A stretch of DNA of 64,000 bases from Providencia alcalifaciens (GCF_915403165.1 NZ_OU659204.1:1426001-1490000), one strand, 5' to 3'; shown: positions 54,888-62,369, counted from the first letter of the stretch. Program-made: numbers and translations. The notes: a model not told the origin generated them from the letters alone.

Positions 54888-56171
54888 TTATGAATTAACT
54901 GCCTTATCATTACCTTTACGGGGCAGTGATGGGGCATTTCTATTCAAAATATCAATTTGGCTAGCATCATTTTCTGTCATCCATGCGCCATATACATCAT
55001 GAACCATTTTTGATGATGCGTGTCCCATTTGCGTTGCAATGAATGCAGGGTTGGCTCCGGCCGATAGCATCCAGCATGCGTATGTGTGCCTTGTCTGATA
55101 TGCTTTTCTGTGTCTAATTCCTGACTTTCTTACCAGATAGTTCCATATTTGACCAAATCCACCCGGAGAGTAGAATTTTGTTTTCAACCCATTAGCTGCA
55201 ACGATGTTTGGTTGAAAAACAAAAGTGCACGTATCCTCTCTTGATTTACCGAATTCCCTTGTTGATACATTAACAATCTCTGGTTGGGTCATTCTAGTTA
55301 AGACCATTTGAGATTTTAAGCACTCAATAACAGGGTCAAGCATATAAATAACCCTATCTGTTCCTGCCTGAGTTTTTGGAAATGTAAATTCACCTACAAT
55401 CGATAGATTCCTTCTTACTGTTAGTGTTTTCTCAGTGAAATCTATATCTTCCCAAGCAAGCGAGCAAAGCTCACCCGGTCTCAATCCTGTATACACAGAT
55501 GTAATTAACATATTTCTTGACTGTTCATTGTTAGTGGCGCTCAGAAGTCTAGGAAACTCATTTTGTGTTATTGGGTCTGGCTTTGGTCTATCTTTTTTCA
55601 ATGGCTTTATTGATGAGAATATATTTGTGTTTATATATCCATTATCAAAAGCAAAATTAAAAATATGTCGAAGCAATCCAATATAATTATTTACTGTTGG
55701 AACTGTTCTACCTATTTTGTTTGTTTTATGCCCTCTATCCAAAGTTGGCGATGTTAATAAATTATTTCGTATTAATAAAATATCCTCAGTTTTAAATGTT
55801 GATACGTTTCTTTTTGTATTAATAAAATTAGATACTGCATTTAAAATAGTGATGTATTTTTTTAATGTGCTTGACGATATTTCAACGCTTTTAATTCCTA
55901 TCCATTTGTTAGCCAATTCACCATAGGTTATCACTCTATCTCCAGAGCTATATGTGCTGATGTTTTTTGACTCAGGGAATTCAACCGAGTAATCAAAAGC
56001 GCCAGTTTTTATTTTGTAGCAGATGGCTGTCCTTAGCTCACCTGCTAACTTTCTGTTTTTGGGTGTATCAGGTATTCCAAGAGTTTCCCTCACTCTCTTT
56101 CCTTTGTATGTAAATGATATACGAAGGCTTTTACCATGCACTTCAACACCTGTTGGGTATTTTATTTTCAT
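54888..56171 (-). CDS. int: Prophage tyrosine integrase
   Basis: A 427-aa lambda-type integrase. The N-terminal arm-binding domain has the DUF3596-like start (YPTGVEVHGKSLRISFTYKGKRVRETLG), then a core-binding domain (about 85-185) and the catalytic domain with Arg (TGLRPGELCSL), His-x-x-Arg-like TRHTYACW, the later His in QMGHASSKM and the nucleophile Tyr in HDVYGAW. It catalyses integration and excision. It lies at the phage edge facing fliE, with xis just upstream on the same strand. Confidence 0.93.
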   Translation of the reverse strand: MKIKYPTGVEVHGKSLRISFTYKGKRVRETLGIPDTPKNRKLAGELRTAICYKIKTGAFDYSVEFPESKNISTYSSGDRVITYGELANKWIGIKSVEISSSTLKKYITILNAVSNFINTKRNVSTFKTEDILLIRNNLLTSPTLDRGHKTNKIGRTVPTVNNYIGLLRHIFNFAFDNGYINTNIFSSIKPLKKDRPKPDPITQNEFPRLLSATNNEQSRNMLITSVYTGLRPGELCSLAWEDIDFTEKTLTVRRNLSIVGEFTFPKTQAGTDRVIYMLDPVIECLKSQMVLTRMTQPEIVNVSTREFGKSREDTCTFVFQPNIVAANGLKTKFYSPGGFGQIWNYLVRKSGIRHRKAYQTRHTYACWMLSAGANPAFIATQMGHASSKMVHDVYGAWMTENDASQIDILNRNAPSLPRKGNDKAVNS

Positions 56172-56178
56172 AATGCAC

Positions 56179-56415
56179 CTATTGAGGTTGTGAATTTCTT
56201 TGCTTCTCGATCCAGTTTATGATCGCCTCATGATTGTACATGCATTCTGAATTTTCTTTAGGGCTTCCGTCCGGTGAAATGTGTAGATATTCTCTGCCAG
56301 CAGCCCAAGACTTTTTCCTTGCAGATTTGATTGTTCCTGAGCGCATGCCAGTAATCATCATAAGCACATCTTCAGTAACCCACTTACTCGGATTTAGAAG
56401 AACAACATTATCCAT
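56179..56415 (-). CDS. xis: Prophage excisionase (DUF1233/YdaQ-like)
   Basis: A 78-aa protein. The pattern KWVTEDVLMMITGMRSGTIKSARKKSWAAGREYLHISPDGSPKENSECMYN-EAI--WIEKQ matches the putative excisionase family of lambdoid prophages such as e14. It directs integrase towards excision. It lies 7 bp before int and overlaps the upstream gene by 8 bp, the usual arrangement. Confidence 0.88.
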   Translation of the reverse strand: MDNVVLLNPSKWVTEDVLMMITGMRSGTIKSARKKSWAAGREYLHISPDGSPKENSECMYNHEAIINWIEKQRNSQPQ

Positions 56416-56635
56416 TATTAATCTCCTTATCTATCGTTCGCACGTAGTAATTCAGCCACATATTAGCCGGGCATTTTGCTAAGTGTTCTTTGGTTAGGGT
56501 GAGGGTAAAGGTTGGTAGAAATGATTTGAGTATTGCGGTGCTTTGTTTATCGCTGAGTTTCTTGAGTTGCTTTAATTTGTCACGGCATTCACGAGCTATC
56601 TTTCTGCGTCCGTTCTCTAATATCTGCTCATTCAT
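56408..56635 (-). CDS. Small prophage protein of unknown function
   Basis: 75 aa, basic in its first half (GRRKIARECRDKLKQLKKLSDKQ) and without a recognised domain. The ATG at 56635 is preferred over a TTG two codons upstream and starts 2 bp after the preceding gene ends. The 3' end overlaps xis by 8 bp, so the two are probably co-translated. Confidence 0.65.
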   Translation of the reverse strand: MNEQILENGRRKIARECRDKLKQLKKLSDKQSTAILKSFLPTFTLTLTKEHLAKCPANMWLNYYVRTIDKEINNG

Positions 56636-56637
56636 TA

Positions 56638-56856
56638 TCAACTCAACTTGTATTGCTTATAACAAGCAATCATTGTTTCTACGCCATGCTCATTTTTATA
56701 ATGTCTTTGATGAGATCTGGAAAATGCATTTACTCTGTTATTTATTAATGCAACACATGGAAAACAGATATTCACATCATCATTTATTGAAATAATATTT
56801 TCACTGAATGATTTTCCGCAGTCACAGCATTTAAATTCTTCCATGTTATCATCCAT
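56638..56856 (-). CDS. Small prophage zinc-ribbon protein
   Basis: 72 aa from the ATG at 56856 (GGAAGA upstream). Two cysteine pairs (FKCCDCGKSF and NICFPCVALIN) suggest a zinc ribbon, possibly a nucleic-acid or polymerase contact. It overlaps the upstream gene by 8 bp. The family is not recognised; the frame can start further upstream at 56937, which is less likely. Confidence 0.6.
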   Translation of the reverse strand: MDDNMEEFKCCDCGKSFSENIISINDDVNICFPCVALINNRVNAFSRSHQRHYKNEHGVETMIACYKQYKLS

Positions 56857-57043
56857 TCTTCCGCTTATATTGCTCATCATCATCTCCGCAATCTTTGCTG
56901 AAATATGCGCTATTTTGTGCTGCTGGCATTTCTTCACACCAGATGCACATTCCGTTTATTGATTTAATTACTGGCTGGCGATTTGATAATGCTGCTTGAA
57001 TGTGTAATTGTTCTAGTTCGTTTGCTGAGTCGATAATATCCAT
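56849..57043 (-). CDS. Small prophage zinc-binding protein (DksA/TraR-like start)
   Basis: 64 aa. The N-terminus MDIIDSANELEQLHIQAALSNRQP resembles phage TraR/DksA-type proteins (DxIDxAN...HxxAAL), and GMCIWCEEMPAAQNSAYFSKDCGDDDEQYKR gives a short zinc-finger with CxxC and one further Cys. A role in modulating RNA polymerase is possible but unproven. Confidence 0.62.
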   Translation of the reverse strand: MDIIDSANELEQLHIQAALSNRQPVIKSINGMCIWCEEMPAAQNSAYFSKDCGDDDEQYKRKNG

Positions 57044-57050
57044 AATTCAC

Positions 57051-57683
57051 CTATGCTATTTTCAGTGCGTTATTAAATTGAATATTGCTTTCTACCTGGT
57101 CCCCGAACACATCCCAATCACCAAATTTCTCACGAGCGAATAATTCGATGCGTGGCACGTCTCCATATAGCTCCTCAAGTCTGTGATGTACTTCCTTTGG
57201 CTTTTCACTGTGCTCACCAAGGCACGAGTAAATCACTTGCCGAACACTGGCAGATTGGCGAGGCAAGCCATTACCACGAACAGCGATCAAGCATATTTCC
57301 GCATTTGCTCTAGTGTAATTACCGCCATTAATTTTCGTTTCGTTATTTAAAATATCCATGTAATCGTAGGCATCGAATAACTCACCGTTTTGAATTTGCT
57401 TTGTTATTCTTTCCATTGCCAATTTATTTAATTTAATCCAAACAAAACCAAGCATAGTTTTAACTTTAAAACCCCATGCTTCTGATAGTTTAATTGCTTC
57501 AAGTGCAAAGTTACCCGTGTACCACATGCACAGTACTGAGTTTTCAGAGGTTATAGTTTCTATGGGTAATCGAGTGAGGGAATATATATCGGTGGTGTTG
57601 TAATGATTGGTTGCTGCGCCGTTTGATGCTTTATTATTATATTGCCAAGGTGGATCGGCTAATATAAGGTCATACTTTTTCAT
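57051..57683 (-). CDS. MT-A70 family adenine methyltransferase
   Basis: 210 aa. ILADPPWQYNNKA contains the DPPW catalytic motif of MT-A70 N6-adenine methyltransferases, and GEHSEKPKEVHHRLEELYGDVPRIELFAREKFGDWDVFG is the conserved C-terminal region. Phage members methylate adenine in DNA, often as protection against host restriction. The start at 57683 (MKKYDLIL) is preferred to 57701 because AAGGA precedes it; it overlaps the upstream gene by 14 bp. No restriction enzyme gene is adjacent, so it is an orphan methyltransferase. Confidence 0.88.
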   Translation of the reverse strand: MKKYDLILADPPWQYNNKASNGAATNHYNTTDIYSLTRLPIETITSENSVLCMWYTGNFALEAIKLSEAWGFKVKTMLGFVWIKLNKLAMERITKQIQNGELFDAYDYMDILNNETKINGGNYTRANAEICLIAVRGNGLPRQSASVRQVIYSCLGEHSEKPKEVHHRLEELYGDVPRIELFAREKFGDWDVFGDQVESNIQFNNALKIA

Positions 57684-57900
57684 TCTCAGTATCCTTTCCA
57701 TAATTAATATTAAAAGGCATACCTTCGGCTTTCATTGGCTGTAAATTTGCAAAGTCACATTTCACCAATCGACCATCGAATTCGGTAGCCATCATTAATG
57801 CTTGCTTAGCCTGTAGCGCGACAATGTTGTTAGGCATGGCTATTTGATATGTAACACCATCAATTAAAACTAGCGTCGTCATTGCTTGAACTTGATTCAT
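57670..57900 (-). CDS. Small prophage protein of unknown function
   Basis: 76 aa with a plausible globular composition (TTLVLIDGVTYQIAMPNNIVALQAKQAL). No domain is recognised. GGGAG lies 8 bp before the ATG at 57900. It overlaps the upstream frame by 41 bp and the methyltransferase start by 14 bp, typical of packed phage early genes. Confidence 0.6.
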   Translation of the reverse strand: MNQVQAMTTLVLIDGVTYQIAMPNNIVALQAKQALMMATEFDGRLVKCDFANLQPMKAEGMPFNINYGKDTENEKV

Positions 57901-58078
57901 TAATTAACTCCCAATATTCACAAGTATTTTTCTTAATAATCCCACCCGCTTCCAAGTGACCAATCACACAACCAACCTGACTCCTTGAATAATCAGGGCT
58001 GCATAAGTGATATAGCTCGTCTGTGGTAAGCTGATTGCATTGAAGAACTCCTATTATTCTCTCTCTTAATTTATCCAT
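57860..58078 (-). CDS. Small prophage protein, winged-helix-like
   Basis: 72 aa. KLRERIIGVLQCNQLTTDELYHLCSPDYSRSQVGCVIGHLEAGGIIKK has the helix pattern of a winged-helix DNA-binding fold, and the C-terminus is acidic/Ser-rich. The start at 58078 is preceded by GGAGG. A role as an early regulator is possible. The family is not named with confidence. Confidence 0.58.
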   Translation of the reverse strand: MDKLRERIIGVLQCNQLTTDELYHLCSPDYSRSQVGCVIGHLEAGGIIKKNTCEYWELINESSSSNDDASFN

Positions 58079-58233
58079 TCTCTCATCACCTCCACACAAA
58101 CTATCTCAACATCCCGCACCTGCATTATTTGCATAGCACGGCTCTCGCATTCTTGCTGTGTGTATATTTGCTCAGATACAGGCACAGCAGAGCCCTGTAT
58201 TAGCATGAGTAATACATATCCGATTATTTGCAT
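58066..58233 (-). CDS. Small prophage membrane or secreted peptide
   Basis: A 55-aa frame from ATG. The N-terminus MQIIGYVLLMLIQGSAVPVS looks like a membrane or signal segment, followed by a Cys-containing, Glu/Gln-rich part. The 3' end overlaps the next gene by 13 bp and the start is close behind the upstream gene. Function unknown. Confidence 0.5.
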   Translation of the reverse strand: MQIIGYVLLMLIQGSAVPVSEQIYTQQECESRAMQIMQVRDVEIVCVEVMREWIN

Positions 58234-58239
58234 TGTTAT

Positions 58240-58491
58240 TTAATATTGAATGTAGACAGGAATATTTCGTTTATCGTCTGATTCTTCATGCACGGTAGAG
58301 CTGCCGCAATCATGAATATTTTCAACGCCAGTTACTGACATGTAACCAATAGGTTTTAAACTATTGATTCGTTCTATTTCATTGCATATTGACAATAACT
58401 CGTTATTTGGAATGCATGTATTAGCACTTCCTTGATTTGATTTGACGCTAGATTTTATTTTGTTAGCTAATTCCAATATCACTTCATTCAT
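58240..58491 (-). CDS. Small prophage protein of unknown function
   Basis: 83 aa, with an N-terminal helical stretch (NEVILELANKIKSSVKS) and a C-terminal acidic region. No recognised domain. Its ATG overlaps the end of the interrupted reading frame upstream by 8 bp, which suggests that translation was once coupled to that gene. The product may now be less efficiently made. Confidence 0.55.
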   Translation of the reverse strand: MNEVILELANKIKSSVKSNQGSANTCIPNNELLSICNEIERINSLKPIGYMSVTGVENIHDCGSSTVHEESDDKRNIPVYIQY

Positions 58492-58702
58492 TTTTTATTT
58501 CCACTCCGTTGCTGATTAATGCGTCTTTAACTCGATTGATAGCATTGTTAAATCCTATTTCATACGCATCTAATATTTTTTACTCCTTCGGCAATTCAAC
58601 TTCCAAACTCTCGCGTGATGCTTGCCATACATCGAATAGATTTATCGTTGATGATTTATTCTTACTGCGCCACTCTTCAAATTGCTGCCTTGATTTATCC
58701 AT
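58484..58702 (-). pseudogene. Prophage gene interrupted by one in-frame stop codon
   Basis: From ATG at 58702 the frame reads 40 codons (SRQQFEEWRSKN ... FDVWQASRESLEVELPKE), then TAA at 58580-58582. It continues in the same frame for 31 codons (KILDAYEIGFNNAINRVKDALISNGVEI) to TGA. WQASRESxEVELP followed by GFNxAIN is a layout I know from other small phage proteins, so the two halves look like one gene with a nonsense mutation. The overlap with the downstream start also fits the longer frame. Confidence 0.6.
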
Positions 58703-58989
58703 CACTCCACCTTTTCAATATTTGCAATTGCTAATTCCATTTTATGCCGCGCTGATGAATTAGATGAATGAACAATAATTTCAGGCGCTTTAAATCCGTT
58801 TAAATAAACCTGTTCTTCTATCCACAATAAAACGTCGTAGCCTGTGCCGCGCTCATCATCACCTAAATCATGATCTAGGCTAATTAGCTCAACCTCGCCA
58901 GTTTCCAGTAATTTAATTGCCTCATCAGGCCAGTAAACACGAACAAATCCATCTGGAGTTTGGCGCTCGTCGTCGAGATAGACTTTCAT
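58702..58989 (-). CDS. Cyclic-phosphate-processing receiver (cREC) domain protein
   Basis: 95 aa. MKVYLDDERQTPDGFVRVYWPDEAIKLLETGEVELISLDHDLGDDERGTGYDVLLWIEEQV has the LDDxR start and the LDHDLG motif of cREC proteins, which are receiver-like but keep acidic and His residues and were predicted to act on cyclic phosphates in RNA repair or phage conflict. The start at 58989 follows GAGGAA. It overlaps the interrupted gene by one base. The biochemical role is unproven. Confidence 0.75.
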   Translation of the reverse strand: MKVYLDDERQTPDGFVRVYWPDEAIKLLETGEVELISLDHDLGDDERGTGYDVLLWIEEQVYLNGFKAPEIIVHSSNSSARHKMELAIANIEKVE

Positions 58990-59024
58990 ATTCATTCCTC
59001 TTCATTGCATCCCTGCGAGTTAAA

Positions 59025-59222
59025 TTAGTCCTTATCCCAGTCTGGATATAGCTTTACCAGTTCACGAATTAATGGTCTGGCATATTGGTTTGGGATGTTT
59101 ATATAATCAAAGTTAGGGTTTCCTGTGTTCTCTCCTATTTCCAGAACATCACTAAACCTTCCGATTCTTATTTCTTTTGCTTCACCTTCAAATTCTATAT
59201 CAATATGGCTATTTAATTTCAT
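59025..59222 (-). CDS. Small prophage protein of unknown function
   Basis: 65 aa from ATG at 59222 (MKLNSHIDIEFEGEAKEIRIGRFSDVLEIGE...). Acidic, beta-rich pattern, no domain recognised. AGGAGATAG precedes the start; the frame could open nine codons earlier. It is between the cREC gene and an exonuclease gene. Confidence 0.58.
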   Translation of the reverse strand: MKLNSHIDIEFEGEAKEIRIGRFSDVLEIGENTGNPNFDYINIPNQYARPLIRELVKLYPDWDKD

Positions 59223-59292
59223 ATCTATCTCCTGTTTGCATCCTTGCAAATATATCCTTTGGTTAAATCACATAGGGAAGGGTTAGAGGTGG

Positions 59293-59844
59293 TTATTTTG
59301 TAGTTAGCGCCTGATATATTGCTGAAACATATTTAGCTTGATGAATTGCATCAGCTACTGCCGTATGTCTAACGCCATCAAATGGCATATCGCGCTTCGG
59401 ATCCATTCCGATAACTTTACCCATCTCAACAACCGTTCTAACATCCCGGTCATTCCACCACTGCCAAGGTGGAGTTAAGCCCGCCAATTGATATGAGTTA
59501 CGCAGAATCACACAATCAAAAGATGCGCCATTCCCCCATACCTTAACGTAATTTGCATTTACTTTTTCACTGACGAATAAATGAAACTCTCTAAGTGGGC
59601 TTTCTAGTGTTTTAGTTGCATCTGAAACAGATAGGCGAGCATCATCACTTTGCTTCATCCACCACATGATTGTGCTCGCATCAGGTATCGCGCCATATTG
59701 CATTGATGATTCTAGGGAAATATTAATTTCGGTACTTGCGCCTAAATCACCAGTTTTTGGGTCGAAAAATACAGCCCCAATTGAAATTACTGGCGAGTTA
59801 GGGGTGTTGCCCATTGTTTCTAGGTCTAGCATTAAGTTATTCAT
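59293..59844 (-). CDS. DEDD-family 3'-5' exonuclease (Rv2179c-like)
   Basis: 183 aa. LMLDLETMGNTPNSPVISIGAVFFDP has the first catalytic Asp-x-Glu, WGNGASFDCVILRNSY the second Asp, and RHTAVADAIHQA the final His-x5-Asp of DEDDh nucleases. Phage members act on RNA or ssDNA 3' ends and often lie in recombination or replication modules. It is separated from the upstream SSB-like gene by a hairpin. Confidence 0.82.
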   Translation of the reverse strand: MNNLMLDLETMGNTPNSPVISIGAVFFDPKTGDLGASTEINISLESSMQYGAIPDASTIMWWMKQSDDARLSVSDATKTLESPLREFHLFVSEKVNANYVKVWGNGASFDCVILRNSYQLAGLTPPWQWWNDRDVRTVVEMGKVIGMDPKRDMPFDGVRHTAVADAIHQAKYVSAIYQALTTK

Positions 59845-59875
59845 GGATTTTACTCTGCTTTAAAATTTAAATAGT

Positions 59876-59894
59876 AAGCCCGAATTAACGGGCT
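59876..59894 (-). other. Hairpin between SSB-like and exonuclease genes
   Basis: AAGCCCG (59876-59882) mirrors CGGGCTT (59888-59894), with a 6-nt-type loop. On the transcribed minus strand only a weak T-rich stretch follows, so it would act as a partial terminator at most. Confidence 0.5.
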
Positions 59895-59898
59895 TTGA

Positions 59899-60489
59899 TC
59901 AGAATGGCGCGTCATTATCGTTAGTGGTTTGCTGGTATCCGTAACCTTGGCTTGATTGACCTCGCTGTTTGCGATCATCCTTGTCTTTCAATGTCGAAAG
60001 AATGTTATCGATAGCTACTGGCGCGGTTCCGTCAACCTTTTCCTGTAGCGTTTGACGTGTATCGGCAAAGAACGGAATTCGAATATCAAAACTGTATGTA
60101 TCACTGCCGTTTGACTTTGTTTTAAGAGTCTTTTGCAGCACTAATCCAACGCGTTTACCAGTGAATTCAGGGGTGATAAAGTGGCTAACAGAAATCATCT
60201 TCTCAGTTAGCTGTATAACACCAGCGCATCCCATGATTGCGTTAATCATGTTGCACCCGAATTTATTTAGCTCCCCATCTTTTTTGGTACTGTAAACACT
60301 AAGATAGTTTATTTTACGCCCATCATCAGTTTCGCCAGAGAATTCCATAAAACAAGCACCAGACTCTGATGTCCCTAGCTTTGCTTCTGCGATAGTAATC
60401 ACATACGCGCCAGATTCGTTAATAAATCCACTTTGACCTGCTGCCAATGCATCTTCTTGATTATAGGTAAAAATTACACGTTCATTCAT
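59899..60489 (-). CDS. SSB-like single-strand DNA-binding protein of the phage recombination module
   Basis: 196 aa. The body is beta-rich (YVITIAEAKLGTSESGACFMEFSGETDDGRKINYLSVY; GKRVGLVLQKTLKTK), and the C-terminus is a Gln/Ser/Asn-rich tail ending in NDNDAPF, resembling the acidic DxxPF tip by which SSB recruits partners. Similar proteins (DUF669 type) follow AAA ATPase genes in phage genomes, as here. The start overlaps the ATPase gene by 4 bp. The assignment is by architecture. Confidence 0.65.
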   Translation of the reverse strand: MNERVIFTYNQEDALAAGQSGFINESGAYVITIAEAKLGTSESGACFMEFSGETDDGRKINYLSVYSTKKDGELNKFGCNMINAIMGCAGVIQLTEKMISVSHFITPEFTGKRVGLVLQKTLKTKSNGSDTYSFDIRIPFFADTRQTLQEKVDGTAPVAIDNILSTLKDKDDRKQRGQSSQGYGYQQTTNDNDAPF

Positions 60490-61166
60490 GCTGCTTTCTC
60501 CATTTCTTTAGTTTTTTCAATTCCGTAGTATTCGCAAATTGCAGCGTCAACGGCTTCTAAGTTATTTTCAATTTCATGGGATTCGAACATTCCCATTGGT
60601 GATTTAACCGTGTCGTTACCGCTATTCTGTGTTGAGAATAGATACTGACCATCCTTGACTAGTGTTTTCAGTACGATAGTAAACATCCCTTCCACGGTTA
60701 TTTTTTCATCTAGCATCCTGCCGATAGTTTTCATTTTTACTTTGCCCATCTGAGTTTCTTCGGTGTGGGCTAAAAAGTAAACGCGCACATCATCAGGTGT
60801 ATTACCGATGGCTGCGTTAATCACATTCCATGTGTGAGCGCCAATTTCTGTGAACTTATCAAACGATTTTTCATCAGAACGGCGCATGAATTCGTTAGCC
60901 ATCAAATACTGAAAGTCATCAATGACTATTATTTTTTTGCCATACTCGGCTGCTTTTGAGATGAATGACGCTATTGCATCCCATCTATCACAAACAAATA
61001 TTGATGTATTTGGGTCGCTCTTATTCCACTGCTTCCATGCTTTCGACCGAAACGGCAACGGCTTCCTTACCGTCTGAATTAATAGCGTTTCTTTTGGTTT
61101 TATATTGCGTAGGCTGGTACTTTTCCCTGTGCCAGACTCACCAATAATTAACGTTGCTGTTCCCAT
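60486..61166 (-). CDS. RecA-fold/AAA ATPase, Sak4-like recombination protein
   Basis: 226 aa. Walker A LIIGESGTGKST, Walker B KKIIVIDDFQYL, and further RecA-like strands (RVYFLAHTEET). Phage proteins of this size paired with an SSB-type gene are typically Sak4-like single-strand annealing ATPases. GTAGGAGGT precedes the ATG. A terminator lies between this gene and the upstream exonuclease gene, so it is partly insulated. A helicase-loader role cannot be excluded. Confidence 0.72.
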   Translation of the reverse strand: MGTATLIIGESGTGKSTSLRNIKPKETLLIQTVRKPLPFRSKAWKQWNKSDPNTSIFVCDRWDAIASFISKAAEYGKKIIVIDDFQYLMANEFMRRSDEKSFDKFTEIGAHTWNVINAAIGNTPDDVRVYFLAHTEETQMGKVKMKTIGRMLDEKITVEGMFTIVLKTLVKDGQYLFSTQNSGNDTVKSPMGMFESHEIENNLEAVDAAICEYYGIEKTKEMEKAA

Positions 61167-61178
61167 AATTACCTCCTA

Positions 61179-61202
61179 CAAAAAACCGCCAAACTAGGCG
61201 GT
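61179..61202 (-). terminator. Terminator overlapping the exonuclease stop codon
   Basis: On the minus strand ACCGCC (61202-61197) pairs with GGCGGT (61190-61185), followed by TTTTTTG. The TAG stop of the exonuclease lies in the loop. The ribosome site of the ATPase gene follows directly. Confidence 0.75.
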
Positions 61203-61886
61203 CAATTGAAATGTCATGCGTTTGTGAATATCTCGAGCCCGATCAACATCACCTTTGCAGTACTCGGCGACTACTGAAATCTTGCCATCCTTAACAAAAT
61301 CCCAAACCTTACTGCCGTCGATATCCTCGCCAGTTTCAGAGCCCTTAGCATTCAATCCAAGCACAGAGCAAAGTTTATCTAGTGACACGCGCCCATTGTG
61401 ACCAGCCCACACTGTCATTGTGTCAAACAGTGATTTATCCCAAGGTCTAGCGCCGAATGGAATTACTTTTGGTGGCTTAACACTAAGAACTACCGCGCGC
61501 TGGAACAAGAATTTAAGGTCAAACTCTGCGATGTTATGCCCAATAAAAACAGGTGGAATATTTTTTGATGGGTCGTAGTTAGCATCAATCAACTCGAATA
61601 AGTCAGTGATAATTTTCTTTTCATTAGCCAAGTAATCTTCTGCGTAGAAAGTTTTTGTTTCTCCATCATTAATTGCTACGCCAATCACGCAAACATGACC
61701 TAACCCACCATCGAAACTGGTTTTTTTCCAGTTTTCTTCACCTACTGCTTCGCGATTTTCAGCTAGCCATGTATCAATAGAGTCTTGCTTTTTGTATTGA
61801 CCAGGAGCGGTGACCTCATCTAAAAACTTCTGCTTAATGGCTGGGTCTTGTGATGGGATTGTTTCGATATCAATATAAATATTCAT
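61194..61886 (-). CDS. PolB-like 3'-5' exonuclease (DEDDy)
   Basis: 230 aa. IYIDIETIPSQ gives the first catalytic Asp-x-Glu, FIGHNIAEFDLKFLFQRA the second Asp, and EYCKGDVDRARDIHKRM the Tyr-x3-Asp of DEDDy proofreading domains, with no polymerase domain. It is the stand-alone predicted PolB-like exonuclease found in phage replication modules. Its stop is inside the loop of a terminator. Confidence 0.82.
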   Translation of the reverse strand: MNIYIDIETIPSQDPAIKQKFLDEVTAPGQYKKQDSIDTWLAENREAVGEENWKKTSFDGGLGHVCVIGVAINDGETKTFYAEDYLANEKKIITDLFELIDANYDPSKNIPPVFIGHNIAEFDLKFLFQRAVVLSVKPPKVIPFGARPWDKSLFDTMTVWAGHNGRVSLDKLCSVLGLNAKGSETGEDIDGSKVWDFVKDGKISVVAEYCKGDVDRARDIHKRMTFQLTA

Positions 61887-61909
61887 AATTTTTCTCTTGT
61901 TAAATTAAT

Positions 61910-62059
61910 TTAAAAATCACCCTTAAAGTGACTGTCTGGTATTTTTTCTGGCGTCAATCCTAGACTTTCCAGCCAGTAGTAATGATCCACTTCCTCTCGC
62001 TCCCTGCGTCTCTTCTCGGCATCCTGCCTTTGCTTGAGTTCATACTCTGAAATTCTCAT
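61910..62059 (-). CDS. Small prophage protein, 49 aa
   Basis: ATG start. The first half is very charged (ELKQRQDAEKRRREREEVDHYYWLESLGL) and the frame ends at KGDF. It lies between exonuclease and upstream small genes with short gaps. Helical, unknown family; the consistent packing supports it as a real gene. Confidence 0.5.
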   Translation of the reverse strand: MRISEYELKQRQDAEKRRREREEVDHYYWLESLGLTPEKIPDSHFKGDF

Positions 62060-62068
62060 ACTGCGTCC

Positions 62069-62245
62069 TTACGTGAATGCATACGCTCCACGAGCATTAA
62101 CCTGACGTAAAATGCGATTTGTCTTCTCGCATTGCTGTTTAAATTTCCAGTCAGCAAACAATAATTCGACTTGTTGCTCAGTCATTTCAGACTCGCGAAG
62201 TAGGGTGAATATTTGCTGTTTTGCGTGTTTCTGCTTTGCGTTCAT
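62069..62245 (-). CDS. Small prophage protein, 58 aa
   Basis: ATG at 62245 with GGAG 7-8 bp upstream. NAKQKHAKQQIFTLLRESEMTEQQVELLFADWKFKQQCEKTNRILRQV is a plausible helical protein. It overlaps the upstream frame by 59 bp. Unknown family. Confidence 0.52.
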   Translation of the reverse strand: MNAKQKHAKQQIFTLLRESEMTEQQVELLFADWKFKQQCEKTNRILRQVNARGAYAFT

Positions 62246-62369
62246 GTTGTACTCCGTATGCTGTTTTTAATGTTTCGTTTGCTTCGCTCCATCCATTCTC
62301 ATCCTTGAGATAGCGTGCAATTCCAGCTTTGCTTTGAGCTACACGTAATTTATATTTATCAATATTCAT
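62187..62369 (-). CDS. Small prophage protein, 60 aa
   Basis: ATG at 62369 with AGAGG upstream. The first ~40 residues (NIDKYKLRVAQSKAGIARYLKDENGWSEANETLKTAYG) look protein-like; the last 20 overlap the start of the next gene in another frame and are basic. Both frames have ribosome sites, so a true overlap is likely. Confidence 0.5.
   Translation of the reverse strand: MNIDKYKLRVAQSKAGIARYLKDENGWSEANETLKTAYGVQHERKAETRKTANIHPTSRV

Noticed and set aside
57670-57701. Phage methyltransferase as part of a restriction-modification system
   Set aside because: No restriction endonuclease gene is adjacent; orphan MT-A70 enzymes are common in phages.
58509-58763. 84-codon plus-strand frame in the prophage
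   Set aside because: Antisense to the interrupted small gene and the cREC gene, with no ribosome site.
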